Assembly: GCF_022664455.2 (NCBI RefSeq)
Contig: NZ_JAKRKC020000002.1
Location: 558,001-622,000 of the forward strand
Length of the DNA: 64,000 nucleotides
Source of the DNA: Actinomadura luzonensis
GTDB taxonomy: Bacteria; Actinomycetota; Actinomycetes; Streptosporangiales; Streptosporangiaceae
Direction of reading: 5' to 3'
Below are positions 51,537-60,700 of this stretch, in pieces. Positions within the stretch are counted from its first letter, which is position 1, and each line of letters begins with the position of its first letter. Below the pieces are notes generated by a model, which was not told where the DNA came from, made no database searches, and was given only the letters and a program-made list of their open reading frames with translations. A program made the position numbers and the translations under genes.

Positions 51537-52394
51537 CTACCTCTTCTTCTCGCAGTTGTAGACCTTGGGCGGGTCCTTGGGAACGAAGGTGCACGTGTCG
51601 ACGCCCTCGCCGCCGTCCACCTCGGAGTGGGCGTCGTTCGACAATCCTGACTGCGTGCCCGTGCCCCTGGCGGCGGTGATGGAGTCATTGCCGTTGCCAC
51701 CGTGGATCTTGGCGCCGTTCGCGTTGCCCGAGCCTCCCCTGCTGGTGGTGCTGTTGCCGCCGGTGGCCTTGATGGTGTCGGCGCCGTCGCCGCCGAGAAG
51801 TCTTCCTCTGGACCAGTTGCCGTCGCCTCCGTAGCCGCTGTGGAGAGGATCGGTGCGACCGGTGGCGGCGTCGCCGCCGATGGCGGTGATCTGATCGGCG
51901 CCTGGGCCTCCCTCGACCCTGTTCACGTTTGCCGGCCCGCCTCTTGAGCTGCCACCTGCGGAGCCGCCCTTGCCGCCGGTCAAGGTGATGATGTCGTTGT
52001 CGGAACCGCCGGTGATGGTGCCGGCGTTGCCGTACCCGCCGTCGTGGGATCCGCCTTCGCCGCCGGTGGCCTTGATGGTGTCGGCGCCGTCGCCGCCGTT
52101 GACGGTGCCGTGATTGCCGGGGGCGCCGTGGGCGGTGATCGTGTCGTTGCCGGCCAGGGCGTTGATGGTGGTGTTCTGGGGGACGCCGCCGGGGCAGGTG
52201 ATGGTGTCGTCTCCGGCGGTGCCGGTGATGACCTGGCCGGTGACTTTGCTGCCGTTGACGGTGCAGGCGCTGGGGTCGGCCTGTGCCGCGGGCAGCAGGC
52301 GGAATGGGATGGTGTCGGTGGCCGGCACCACGGCCAGAGGCAGTGCGAGCAGGCGTGCGGCGCGGCGGTGGGCTCGGGGGACGGTCGGGGGCAT
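51537..52394 (-). CDS. Secreted calcium-binding RTX-repeat protein
   Basis: The protein has 285 residues. The N-terminal basic and hydrophobic segment (RRAARLLALPLAVVPATD) is an export signal. From about 60 on there are repeats such as GTAGDDTITC, NALAGNDTITA, GGDGADTIKATGG and GGNGNDSITA, which are RTX nonapeptide motifs that bind calcium in beta-rolls. Gly/Ser-rich loops separate them. No catalytic domain is present. ATG 52394 has GGAG 6 nt upstream. The tail VDTCTFVPKDPPKVYNCEKKR has two Cys that may close the fold. It could be a surface or matrix protein. Confidence 0.8.
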   Translation of the reverse strand: MPPTVPRAHRRAARLLALPLAVVPATDTIPFRLLPAAQADPSACTVNGSKVTGQVITGTAGDDTITCPGGVPQNTTINALAGNDTITAHGAPGNHGTVNGGDGADTIKATGGEGGSHDGGYGNAGTITGGSDNDIITLTGGKGGSAGGSSRGGPANVNRVEGGPGADQITAIGGDAATGRTDPLHSGYGGDGNWSRGRLLGGDGADTIKATGGNSTTSRGGSGNANGAKIHGGNGNDSITAARGTGTQSGLSNDAHSEVDGGEGVDTCTFVPKDPPKVYNCEKKR

Positions 52395-52536
52395 GTGCAG
52401 CTCCGATGGCTGAAGGCGTTCGCGCCGCAAGCAGCGGGGAGCGGATCGGGACCTGGCTCACGGTGCGGCGCTCACGTGGTCGTCGCCCGGGCCGTTGTCA
52501 CCGCCGGTGGGGTGACGGCGCCAGGCACGGAGGGGG

Positions 52537-53358
52537 TCAGCCTTTGACGCCGGTGAGCAGGACGCCCCTGACGATCCAGCGCTGGGCGAGCAGGAAGAGC
52601 GCGACCAGCGGCAGGATGGCCACCAGCGCCCCGGCGAACAGCGCCGGCAGGTTCACGGCCTGCTGGTTGAGGTTGGTGGACAGCGCGACCTGGACCGTCC
52701 AGTACTCCGGGTCCTGCCCGATGACCAGCGGCCACAGGAACGCGTTCCAGTGCTCGATGAACGACAGGATGCCGAGCGAGGCGAACAGCGCGCCCGAGTT
52801 CGGCAGCGCCAGCCGGGCGTACAGGCCGAGGTGGCCGAGGCCGTCCACCCGGCCCGCGTCCTCCAGCTCGCGCGGGAAGCGCAGGTAGAAGCCGCGGAAC
52901 AGCAGCACGGCGAACGCGCTGAACAGGCCGGGCGCGATCAGCCCCCACAACGTGTTGACCCCGCCCATCGAGCCGACCACGACGAACGTCGGGATGAACG
53001 TGGCCGCGCCCGGCACCATCATCGTGGCGATGATGAAGAAGAACACCGGCCGCGCGGCCGCCACCGGGACACGGGCCAGCGCGTAGCCCGCCATCGAGGC
53101 CAGCAGCGTGCTCACCGGCGCGGAGATCGACGAGATCAGCGCCGAGTTGCCGAGGGCGTGCGCCAGCGGCACGGCCTCGTTGCCGAAGGCGTCGGCGAAC
53201 CCCTGGAACGTCACCGTCTCCGGCCACCAGTGCCACTCCAGCGACCCCAGCTCGCGCCGCGTCATGAGCGCGTTGCGCAGCAGCAGGTAGAACGGCAGCA
53301 GGAACGGCACCGCGAACACGGCCACCGCCGCGTACGTGCCCAGCCGCAGCCTCCTCAT
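52537..53358 (-). CDS. ABC sugar permease, MalG type
   Basis: The protein has 273 residues with six membrane segments and the EAA-like loop LEDAGRVDGLGHLGLYARLALP. It starts at ATG 53358 with GGAGGAGG just before it, and overlaps the upstream permease stop by ATGA. It pairs with the 53355 permease to import an oligosaccharide or uronate-like sugar, judged from the lyase gene across the divergent promoter. Confidence 0.88.
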   Translation of the reverse strand: MRRLRLGTYAAVAVFAVPFLLPFYLLLRNALMTRRELGSLEWHWWPETVTFQGFADAFGNEAVPLAHALGNSALISSISAPVSTLLASMAGYALARVPVAAARPVFFFIIATMMVPGAATFIPTFVVVGSMGGVNTLWGLIAPGLFSAFAVLLFRGFYLRFPRELEDAGRVDGLGHLGLYARLALPNSGALFASLGILSFIEHWNAFLWPLVIGQDPEYWTVQVALSTNLNQQAVNLPALFAGALVAILPLVALFLLAQRWIVRGVLLTGVKG

Positions 53359-54326
53359 CGCGCCTCCTCCTCGTCGCCGCGGCCGAAGCCGGCGAAGCGG
53401 CCCTGCAGCAGCGTGAACGCCACGATCAGCACGGTGACCAGGAACGCCCCCGCCGACCCGGCGCCGTAGTTCTGCTCGCCGAGCGCGGTCTGGAACAGGT
53501 AGATCAGCGGCGTGCGGCCGTCCGCGCCGCCGAGCCCGGACAGGTTGGAGGCCAGGATGTTGTAGAACTCGTCGAACGCCTGGAACGCGTTGATGATCAG
53601 CAGCAGCGTGACCGCCACCGACGTGTTGCGCAGCATCGGCCAGGTGATGTGCCGGAACAGCGTCCACTCCGAGTGGGCGCCGTCCACCCGCGCGGCCTCG
53701 TAGAGCTGGGCGGGCACCTGCTGGATGCCGGCCAGGAACAGGATCATGTAGAAGCCGGTCTGCAGCCACAGTCGTACGGTGACCAGCACCACCCAGTACA
53801 GCGGCGGGTCCACGGTGGCCACCCAGCCGATCGCGTCCTCGTGCCCCACCAGGTACGCCAGGCTGTTGGCCACCCCCGACGGCGTGCCGCTGAACAGGCT
53901 CATCTTCCACACCAGCGCGCCCACCACGTACGACACGGCCGCCGGCACGAAGAAGGTGGTGCGGAACAGCGCCCGCCCCCGCCGCAGCCGGTTGACCAGC
54001 ACCGCGAGGCCCAGCGCCAGCCCGAACGTCACCGGCACGATGAACAGCGTGAACAGCAGGATCGTCACCAGCGACCGGGTGAAGGCCGGGTCCGACAGCA
54101 GCCGCCGGTAGTTCTCCAGCCCGTTCCAGGCGCCCAGGCTGATCGTGCCGCGGGCGTCGTTGAAGCTGAGCAGCAGCCCCCAGCCGATGGCGACGTACTT
54201 GAACAGGAACAGCCCGGCCACCATCGGCAGCGTGAGCAGGATGAACGCGCGCCAGGCGGGCCCGCGGGCGGCGGCCCGCCGCCGGCGGCGGGCGCGGACC
54301 GTGGCGGGGGCGGCCGTGCTCGTCAT
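53355..54326 (-). CDS. ABC sugar permease, MalF type
   Basis: The protein has 323 residues. A basic N-terminus (RARRRRRAAARG) precedes six membrane segments; the loop YEAARVDGAHSEWTLFRHITWP is the EAA motif. Both ends overlap neighbours by ATGA, so binding protein and permeases are one operon. No ATPase is encoded, again implying a shared one. Confidence 0.88.
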   Translation of the reverse strand: MTSTAAPATVRARRRRRAAARGPAWRAFILLTLPMVAGLFLFKYVAIGWGLLLSFNDARGTISLGAWNGLENYRRLLSDPAFTRSLVTILLFTLFIVPVTFGLALGLAVLVNRLRRGRALFRTTFFVPAAVSYVVGALVWKMSLFSGTPSGVANSLAYLVGHEDAIGWVATVDPPLYWVVLVTVRLWLQTGFYMILFLAGIQQVPAQLYEAARVDGAHSEWTLFRHITWPMLRNTSVAVTLLLIINAFQAFDEFYNILASNLSGLGGADGRTPLIYLFQTALGEQNYGAGSAGAFLVTVLIVAFTLLQGRFAGFGRGDEEEAR

Positions 54327-55609
54327 AGCACGGGCACCTGGTCGAGGATGTCCTGCGAGCGCTTGGCGGCCTCGGCCAGCGTCTTCTCCGGGTCGGCGCC
54401 CTTCTTGACGATCGCGGTGACGGCGTCGGTGTAGGGCTGGCGCACCTCGGCGGTCCACAACGCCGGCTGTTTGACGCCGTGCGCGGCGACGGCGTCCATG
54501 ACGGTCTTGGCGGGGCCGCTGGTCAGCTTGTCGGCCTTGGCGGCGGCGCTGGTCCTCGGCGGGACGTGGAAGCCGTAGGCGAGGCTCCAGTCGGTCTGCG
54601 CGGCGGTGTTCTCCACCCACAGCCAGCGCACGTACTTCTTGGCCGCGTCCAGGTTGCGGCTCTTGCCGTTGACGACCTGCACCCAGCCGCCCATGTTGAC
54701 CACGGCGCGCCCGCCGGGGCCGTACGGTGGCAGCGCGAAGGCGTCGAAGTCGTCGCCGAGGGCGTCGGTCAGGCCCGGCACCGCCCACAGGCCCACCCAC
54801 TGCATGGCCGCCGCGCCGTTGATCAGCGCTCCCGGGTCCCACCAGTCGGTCGAGTAGCCCTGCAGGGTGGTCTTGGCGTCGTAGAGCTGCTTGAGCCCGG
54901 CCAGCGCCTCGACCACCTTCGGGTCGTTGTAGATGATCTTGCGGTCGTCGATCAGCAGGTTGCCGTTCGACCAGGGCAGCATCGTGTTGAGCGGGCCGAC
55001 GCCGTCGTTGCCGGCGAACAGGCCCTTCTGCTTGCCGGCCGTCAGCTTCTTCGCCGCCGCGAGCAGCTCGGGGAAGCTCGCCGGCACCGCCACCCCGGCC
55101 TTCTGGAACAGCGACTTGCGGTAGAACAGCAACATCGGGTCGATGATCATGGGCACCGCGTAGGCCCGGCCGCCCCACGTGTACGGGGCCAGCACCTTCG
55201 GGTCGAAGTCGGGCTTCTCCGCGCCCAGCACGTCGTCCAGCGGGGTCACCTGGCCGGCCTTCACCATGTTCGGGCTGACGTCGTTGACCTCGTACACGTC
55301 GGGGCCGTCGGCGGTCAGCACGGCGGCGGTCCACTTGGTGGCGTAGTCGCCGGGGATCCACGAGACCTTGACCGCGGTGTCGGGGTTGGCCTTGGTGAAG
55401 TCGGCCGCGTACCGCATCGCCGCCTGCTGGGTGCCCTGCTCGCCGTACTCGTGGTACCAGTGGCTGAGGGTGATCTTGGGAGCGCCCCCGGAGGCGGACG
55501 ACGGCCTGGTCCTGGCGAGGGGATCGCCGCCGCAGGCCGAGACGGCGGCGCCGGCGACGAAGAGCACGGATCCCTTGAGCAGTCCGCGGCGCGTGAGTGG
55601 TCTGTCCAT
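54323..55609 (-). CDS. ABC solute-binding lipoprotein, Tat-type signal
   Basis: The protein has 428 residues. MDRPLTRRGLLKGSVLFVAG shows twin Arg followed by a hydrophobic stretch, then the lipobox VSAC (Cys at 26), so it is Tat-exported and lipid-anchored. The body is a family-1 carbohydrate-binding protein (HWYHEYGEQGTQQAAMRYAA; MWVGLW-like and W-rich ligand segments). ATG 55609 is preferred over GTG 55618 because AGAGAGG is at a usable distance. Palindromic LacI-type operators lie upstream. Confidence 0.88.
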   Translation of the reverse strand: MDRPLTRRGLLKGSVLFVAGAAVSACGGDPLARTRPSSASGGAPKITLSHWYHEYGEQGTQQAAMRYAADFTKANPDTAVKVSWIPGDYATKWTAAVLTADGPDVYEVNDVSPNMVKAGQVTPLDDVLGAEKPDFDPKVLAPYTWGGRAYAVPMIIDPMLLFYRKSLFQKAGVAVPASFPELLAAAKKLTAGKQKGLFAGNDGVGPLNTMLPWSNGNLLIDDRKIIYNDPKVVEALAGLKQLYDAKTTLQGYSTDWWDPGALINGAAAMQWVGLWAVPGLTDALGDDFDAFALPPYGPGGRAVVNMGGWVQVVNGKSRNLDAAKKYVRWLWVENTAAQTDWSLAYGFHVPPRTSAAAKADKLTSGPAKTVMDAVAAHGVKQPALWTAEVRQPYTDAVTAIVKKGADPEKTLAEAAKRSQDILDQVPVL

Positions 55610-55651
55610 CGGGGCCACCTCTCTGGGGGGAAGGATCGGGGCCGATGTCAG

Positions 55652-55663
55652 GTAACCGGTTAC
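55652..55663 (-). promoter_or_regulatory. LacI-type operator before the ABC operon
   Basis: GTAACCGGTTAC is a perfect 12-bp palindrome with the central CG pair usual for LacI family sites, 43 bp upstream of the binding-protein start. The same core occurs before the lacI gene. Confidence 0.8.
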
Positions 55664-55795
55664 TTCAGACGTCGTGAGCCGGACGGTAGACGCGATCGTC
55701 CAGAGGAGTCAATGTCTTGTTAACTTTTCGTTACAAACGCGCTCAGAGCAGGGTTGACGGCGAAAACGGGATCTCCTAGCGTCCAGGGCATCGGT

Positions 55796-55813
55796 CAGGT
55801 AACCGGTTACCTG
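55796..55813 (+). promoter_or_regulatory. LacI-type operator before the regulator gene
   Basis: CAGGTAACCGGTTACCTG is a perfect 18-bp palindrome 25 bp before the LacI start. It should give autorepression and, with the site at 55652, joint control of the divergent operons. Confidence 0.85.
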
Positions 55814-55838
55814 CGAGACCCGCCGACAGGAGGCCCGC

Positions 55839-56975
55839 ATGACCGCGCCCAACCGTGTCACCATCAGGGACGTGGCCAGGCGGGCCGGCGTCTCGGTGGC
55901 CACGGTGTCCCGCGTGCTGGGCGGCGAGTACCCGGTGCTCGCGGCCACCCGAAACAAGGTCGTCCGGGCGGTGCGCGAGCTGGACTACGTCCCCAACGCC
56001 CACGCCCGCGCCCTGTCGGCGGCCCGGCCCGGCGCCGTCGCCATCGTCGTCAACAGCGTCGCCGTGCCGTACTACGCGCTCATCGCGCAGGGCGTCGAGG
56101 AGCAGGCCGCCCAGGAGGGACGGCTGTCGCTCATCTGCACCACCGGCGGCGACACCGGCCGCGAGCTGTCCGTCGTGCAGCTCATGCGCGAGCAGCGCGC
56201 CGAGGCCGTCATCCTGGTCGGCAGCGTGGTCGTGGACGAGGAGTACCGCAAGCGCATGACCGAGTACGCCCACGCGCTCGCCGCCGCCGGCTCCCGCCTG
56301 GTGCTGTGCGGGCGGCCGCCGCTGGGCGACGGGGTGCCGGCGCTCGTCGTCAACTTCGACAACACCGGCGGCGCGCACGCGGTGACCGCCCACCTGCTGT
56401 CGGCCGGCCACCGCCGGATCCTCTACCTGGGGCTGCGGCCCGGCCACTCCACCTCCGACAGCCGCGTCGCCGGCTACCGGGCGGCGCTCGCCGAGTACGG
56501 CGTGCCCGCCGACCCCGGGCTGGAGGTGCCGGCCGAGTTCGACCGCGAGTCCGGGTACGCCGCCATGCGCCGCCTGCTGGCCGCCGGGCCGCCCCGCTTC
56601 ACCGCCGTCTTCGCCGGCAACGACGTGGTCGCCGCGGGCGCCATCCAGGCGCTGCGCGAGCACGGGCTGCGGGTGCCCGAGGACGTCTCCATCGTCGGCT
56701 ACGACGACGTGCCCCCGGCGCAGGACCTCGGGCTGACCACGGTGCACCTGCCGCACGACGAGCTGGGACGCGCCGCGGTCCGCCTGGCCCTCGGCCGCCG
56801 CACCCCCGGCTCGCCCCTTCCCTCCCCCCTTCCCGCGCCTCTTCTCGCGCCCCGGCCCGGCGCGGCGGGGCCGCCTGAGGCGGGCGGGCCGGACGGCGAC
56901 GGTCCGGCGCGGGTCCTGACGCTCGGGACGCACATCGTCGTGCGCAGCTCCGTCCGGCGGCTCGGCCCCCGGTGA
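55839..56975 (+). CDS. LacI-family repressor
   Basis: The protein has 378 residues. The N-terminal HTH (VTIRDVARRAGVSVATVSRVL) and hinge helix (NAHARALSAARPG) are followed by a periplasmic-binding-protein-like sensor domain with GYDDVPPAQDLGLTTVHLP. A Pro/Gly-rich segment of about 45 residues near the C-terminus is not typical. The stop overlaps the lyase start by GTGA. It probably releases the palindromes when sugars from the lyase or transporter enter the cell. Confidence 0.9.
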   Translation: MTAPNRVTIRDVARRAGVSVATVSRVLGGEYPVLAATRNKVVRAVRELDYVPNAHARALSAARPGAVAIVVNSVAVPYYALIAQGVEEQAAQEGRLSLICTTGGDTGRELSVVQLMREQRAEAVILVGSVVVDEEYRKRMTEYAHALAAAGSRLVLCGRPPLGDGVPALVVNFDNTGGAHAVTAHLLSAGHRRILYLGLRPGHSTSDSRVAGYRAALAEYGVPADPGLEVPAEFDRESGYAAMRRLLAAGPPRFTAVFAGNDVVAAGAIQALREHGLRVPEDVSIVGYDDVPPAQDLGLTTVHLPHDELGRAAVRLALGRRTPGSPLPSPLPAPLLAPRPGAAGPPEAGGPDGDGPARVLTLGTHIVVRSSVRRLGPR

Positions 56976-58699
56976 CCCCGCCCGCGCTGCCCGCCCGTCC
57001 CGCCGGCGCGGCGGGGCGGCTCGGCCGGCTGGCGCGGGAGATCCGCGAGGAGGCCGAACGGGCCCGGGGGACGCCCGCGCCCGCGCTGACCGCCGCCCTG
57101 TGGCGGCGCTTCGCCGACACCGGCGACCGGCTCGCCTACGAGTCCGTCTACTTCGAACGCCGCCGCCGCCTGTCCGCCCTCCTCCTGGCCGCCCACCTGA
57201 CCGACGCCCCCGACGACCGGCCCGACGACCGCCCCGACGACCGCCCCGACGACCGGCCCGACGGCCGCCGCGACGGCCGGTGGGATCCCGCGCTCGATGA
57301 TCTCCTCTGGTCGGTCTGCGAGGAGCGCACCTGGGCGCTCCCCGCCCACGCCCCGCCCCCCGGCGCACCCGCCGGCCGGCACGTGGTGGACCTGTTCGCC
57401 GCCGAGACCGCGCACACCCTGGCCGAGGCGACCGTCCTGCCCGGCGTCCGGCTCGGCCCGCGCGTGCGCGCCCGCGTCCGGGCCGAGGTGGACCGGCGGG
57501 TGCTCGCGCCCTTCCAGGCCCGCCGCATGTGGTGGGAGACCTGCGCGCACAACTGGGCCGCCGTCTGCGCGGGCGCGGCCGGGATGGCCGCCCTGGCCCT
57601 CGGCTCGGCCCGCCTCCCCGCGCTCCTGCCCCGCGTGGAGGCGGCCCTCGCCGCGTTCCGCTCCGGCGCCGGCCGGGACGGCGCCTGCCTGGAGGGTCCC
57701 GACTACTGGGCCTACGGTTTCGGGTACTTCGTCTACTTCGCCGAGGCGCTGCGCGCGCACACCGGCCGCGACCTCCTCGACGACCCGCACGTGCGCGCCA
57801 TGGCCGGCTATCCGGCCGCGATCGACCTCGGCGGCGGGCACCGCCCCGCCTTCGCCGACTCGGCCGGGCGCGGCGCGTACCCGGCCGGGCTGCTGGACCG
57901 CCTGGCCGAGCGGCTGGACGTGCCCGTGCCCGAGCAGCCGGCCGAGCCGTCCTTCCATGACGACCCCTGCTACCGCTGGGCGCACCTGAGCCGCACCCTG
58001 TGGTGGAGCACCGGCGCCGCCCGCCGCCCGCCCGCGCCGCAGGCGTTCCTCCCGGACGCCGGGATCGTCGCCGCCCGCGCCCCCGGCAGCGCCTTCGCCG
58101 CCAAGGGCGGCCACAACGACGAGCCGCACAACCACCTCGACCTCGGCCACTTCGTCCTGCGCGCGGGCGGCGCGACCGTGCTGGACGACCTGGGCGCGCC
58201 CGAGTACACCCGCGGCTACTTCGGCCCGCACCGCTACCGCACCCCGCAGGCGTCCGCCGCCTGGCACTCCGTCCCCCTCATCGACGGCACGCCGCAGCTC
58301 CCGGGGCGCGAGCGCGCGGCGAGGGTCGCGGCGCACGTCCCCGGCGAGCCGCTGCTGTTCGCCCTCGACCTCACCGCCGCCTACGGCACGCCGCGCCTGG
58401 CCCGGTTCGTCCGCACCTTCACCTGGCGTCCCGGCCGGCTCGACGTCGCCGACGACTTCGCCTTCCACGGCGGTGAGTGCCGGGTGGAGGAGGTGTTCGT
58501 CTCGCGCGCGCGTCCCGCGGTCCGGGACGGCGTCGTCCGGTGGGGGCCGGTGGTGCTCGACGTGCCGGAGCCGTGGCGGGCGCGGGCGGAGGAGCTGCGG
58601 GTCCGCGGCCACGACGGCGCCCGGGAGACGGTCCACCGGGTACGCCTGACCGCCGCCGTCCCGTCCGGTCCGCACCGTTTCGTCTTCCGCGTCACCTAG
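56972..58699 (+). CDS. Heparinase II/III-type polysaccharide lyase family protein
   Basis: The protein has 575 residues. The N-terminal two thirds form an alpha/alpha barrel (with MWWETCAHNWAAVCAGAAGM and GPDYWAYGFGYFVYFAEAL), and the C-terminal part is beta-rich with AKGGHNDEPHNHLDLGHFVL (around 378-397), the metal/His motif of this family. No signal peptide is seen, so it acts on imported oligosaccharides. A DDRP repeat of about 24 residues is inserted near residue 81. It is coupled to the LacI gene. Confidence 0.82.
   Translation: MTPPALPARPAGAAGRLGRLAREIREEAERARGTPAPALTAALWRRFADTGDRLAYESVYFERRRRLSALLLAAHLTDAPDDRPDDRPDDRPDDRPDGRRDGRWDPALDDLLWSVCEERTWALPAHAPPPGAPAGRHVVDLFAAETAHTLAEATVLPGVRLGPRVRARVRAEVDRRVLAPFQARRMWWETCAHNWAAVCAGAAGMAALALGSARLPALLPRVEAALAAFRSGAGRDGACLEGPDYWAYGFGYFVYFAEALRAHTGRDLLDDPHVRAMAGYPAAIDLGGGHRPAFADSAGRGAYPAGLLDRLAERLDVPVPEQPAEPSFHDDPCYRWAHLSRTLWWSTGAARRPPAPQAFLPDAGIVAARAPGSAFAAKGGHNDEPHNHLDLGHFVLRAGGATVLDDLGAPEYTRGYFGPHRYRTPQASAAWHSVPLIDGTPQLPGRERAARVAAHVPGEPLLFALDLTAAYGTPRLARFVRTFTWRPGRLDVADDFAFHGGECRVEEVFVSRARPAVRDGVVRWGPVVLDVPEPWRARAEELRVRGHDGARETVHRVRLTAAVPSGPHRFVFRVT
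57212..57271. repeat. 12-bp tandem repeat, five copies
   Basis: GACGACCGGCCC and close variants occur five times in frame, giving DDRPDDRP-type residues in a loop of the lyase. The unit length is a multiple of three. Confidence 0.9.
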
Positions 58700-60558
58700 G
58701 AGGGGAGCTCCAGGACGTCCTCGGTGCCGTCGGACCAGGTCACACACCGCCCCACGACCACGGGGGCGCGCCCGGGGGCGCCCCCGGCCAGCAGGATCGT
58801 GGCCGTGTACCACCTGCCGGGCTCGGCGGCGGCCGCCGTCCCGCACCACGGGATCGCCGTGTGGCCGGACAGCGGGGTGGCGTCCCGCGCGACGGCCGTG
58901 TCCGCCAGGTCGAGCCCCGGGCCGGGGACGACGGCGGAGGTCCGGCCCGGCGGCGCCGGCCAGCCCCCCACCCGCAGCGGGAACGCGCACTCCGGGTCCA
59001 CCCGGACCAGCCGCACCTCCCAGGCGCCGCGCAGGGCCGACACGACCGTGATCGACGGCCCGAGCGTGACGTCGCCGCCGCGCCCGTAGCCGTGGTCGGG
59101 GACGTCCGGGTCCGGGCGCACCCAGTGGGCCCGCCACCGGGACGCGCCCACGGCGGTGCCGCTCGGCAGGCGCGCGGCGAACAGCGTGCCGAACCCGGTG
59201 CGGTGGCTGGGCCGGCCGTCGCCGTCGAGGAGCGTGACCGACTGGTCCAGGGGGTCGGCGGCGTGCGGCCCGGCCAGGACGGGCGAGGTCGCGGTGGAGT
59301 AGCCGAGGCGGGCGTACAGCGGCGAGTCGGCGCGGTGGTCCCCGGGCGTGGCGTGGTCGGTGCCGTGGTTGACGACGCGGACCACGCCGTCGTCCCGGGT
59401 GCCGGACACCAGCCAGCCGGGCGCCCGGACCACCCGCCGGAAGTCGCCGCGCTCCACCGGCAGCGGCTCCTCCACGGCCGTCCACACCGGGTGATCGGCG
59501 GGCAGCGTCAGCCCGTACAGGCCCTTGGCCGCCCAGTAGGGGGAGCCGGGGCCGGAGTACGACTGGGCGATCGGCCGCCATGGCCCGTGCCAGCCGAGCG
59601 TGAGCAGGCCGTCGTCGCCCGGCGCGCCGTGCCGGACGAAGTGGCGGGCGATGCCGGAGGCGGCCCGGCGCAGCAGCCCGGGCGCGGGCGCCGCCAGCCC
59701 GGCCCGCGCGCCCGTCCAGAAGGGCGCGGCCGCCGCGAACCGGTAGGTGAGGCTGCGCCCCTGGAGCAGCGGCGAGCCGTCCGCGCCGACCAGGTGGACG
59801 GCGTCCTCTAGGTAGCGCCGCAGCCGCCCCAGGTAGCCGGCGACGCGGCCGTCGGCGGCCGGGTCGCCGGCGGCCATCTCGGCCCACAGCAGCGGGTAGA
59901 AGTGCAGCGCCCAGCCGGCGTAGTGGTCGTAGGCGCGCCGGTCGCCGTCGGAGTACCAGCCGTCCTCGCGGGCGAAGCCGTCGGTGAGCGCGAGCCCGGC
60001 CTCGAGGTCCGCGCGGGAGTGCGGGCCGCCGACGGAGGCGAGGAACTGCTCCACGACGATCTGGAACCAGACCCAGTTGATCGGCGGGTACGCGGCCCCG
60101 ACCGCCGGTGCCAGGTACTCCACCACCCGCTCGCGCACCCGGTCGTCGAGCCGGTCCCACAGCCACGGCCTGGTCAGGTGCAGCACCAGCGCGATGGACG
60201 CCGCCTCCACCTTGGCCTGGTCGTGCTCGTCCAGCCGCACCCAGCGGTCGGGGGAGGCGGGGTCGGTGCCCGCCGCCAGGCCGCGCGCGTACCACTCCAG
60301 GTGGCCGTGCGGGTCGCGGCCGCCCTCGCCCGCCACCCGGAACCCGGCCGCGAGGAACGTCCGGGCGAAGCCCTCCAGCCCGTCCACGTCCGGCCCGTAG
60401 CCGCCCGGCTCGCCGGGGAAGGAGAAACGCGCGTGGGACGGGGAGGCGTGCCGGCGGGCCGACAGCAGCAGGTGGTCGGCCAGCGCCGCCCAGTGGTCCC
60501 TGGTCCAGCCGGTGTGGGGGGACAGCCGCCGGTCGTCCAGCTCCCGCAGCCAGCGCAT
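58696..60558 (-). CDS. DUF2264 family protein
   Basis: The protein has 620 residues. The N-terminal 390 or so form a helical barrel (HTGWTRDHWAALADHLLLSA; FAREDGWYSDGDRRAYDHYAG; SYSGPGSPYWAAKGLYGLTLP), as in DUF2264 proteins, followed by a beta-rich C-terminus. Such proteins often sit in polysaccharide-utilisation loci, and a lyase or glycosidase role is suspected but not shown to my knowledge. Its stop overlaps the convergent lyase stop within CTAG. Confidence 0.75.
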   Translation of the reverse strand: MRWLRELDDRRLSPHTGWTRDHWAALADHLLLSARRHASPSHARFSFPGEPGGYGPDVDGLEGFARTFLAAGFRVAGEGGRDPHGHLEWYARGLAAGTDPASPDRWVRLDEHDQAKVEAASIALVLHLTRPWLWDRLDDRVRERVVEYLAPAVGAAYPPINWVWFQIVVEQFLASVGGPHSRADLEAGLALTDGFAREDGWYSDGDRRAYDHYAGWALHFYPLLWAEMAAGDPAADGRVAGYLGRLRRYLEDAVHLVGADGSPLLQGRSLTYRFAAAAPFWTGARAGLAAPAPGLLRRAASGIARHFVRHGAPGDDGLLTLGWHGPWRPIAQSYSGPGSPYWAAKGLYGLTLPADHPVWTAVEEPLPVERGDFRRVVRAPGWLVSGTRDDGVVRVVNHGTDHATPGDHRADSPLYARLGYSTATSPVLAGPHAADPLDQSVTLLDGDGRPSHRTGFGTLFAARLPSGTAVGASRWRAHWVRPDPDVPDHGYGRGGDVTLGPSITVVSALRGAWEVRLVRVDPECAFPLRVGGWPAPPGRTSAVVPGPGLDLADTAVARDATPLSGHTAIPWCGTAAAAEPGRWYTATILLAGGAPGRAPVVVGRCVTWSDGTEDVLELPS

Positions 60559-60640
60559 GGGGGCCTCCCGCCGATCGTGGACCCCGGCGATGCTGGCACC
60601 ACCGCGTCCCGCCCGTCAAGCGCCCGCCGGCGGCGCTCGC

Positions 60641-60700
60641 GGCTCACCCGCGTCGCCTTCCCGGCTCACCCGCGTCGCCCTCCCGGCTCACCCGTGCCGG
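60641..60700. repeat. 22-bp tandem repeat at the ATP-grasp gene end
   Basis: A 22-bp unit beginning GGCTCACCCG starts at 60641, 60663 and 60685; the last copy is partial. Each copy carries TCA, the reverse complement of TGA, and the copy at 60685 supplies the stop of the ATP-grasp gene. Confidence 0.8.

Noticed and set aside
57212..57271. Tandem repeats as a possible CRISPR array
   Set aside because: The units are 12 bp, contiguous, without spacers and inside a coding frame; no cas gene is present in the window.
56699..60619. A 1,306-codon open frame on the minus strand across the lyase and DUF2264 genes
   Set aside because: It is the usual antisense frame of GC-rich codons. Its composition is Arg/Ala/Gly-rich without domains, and the supported genes cover the region.
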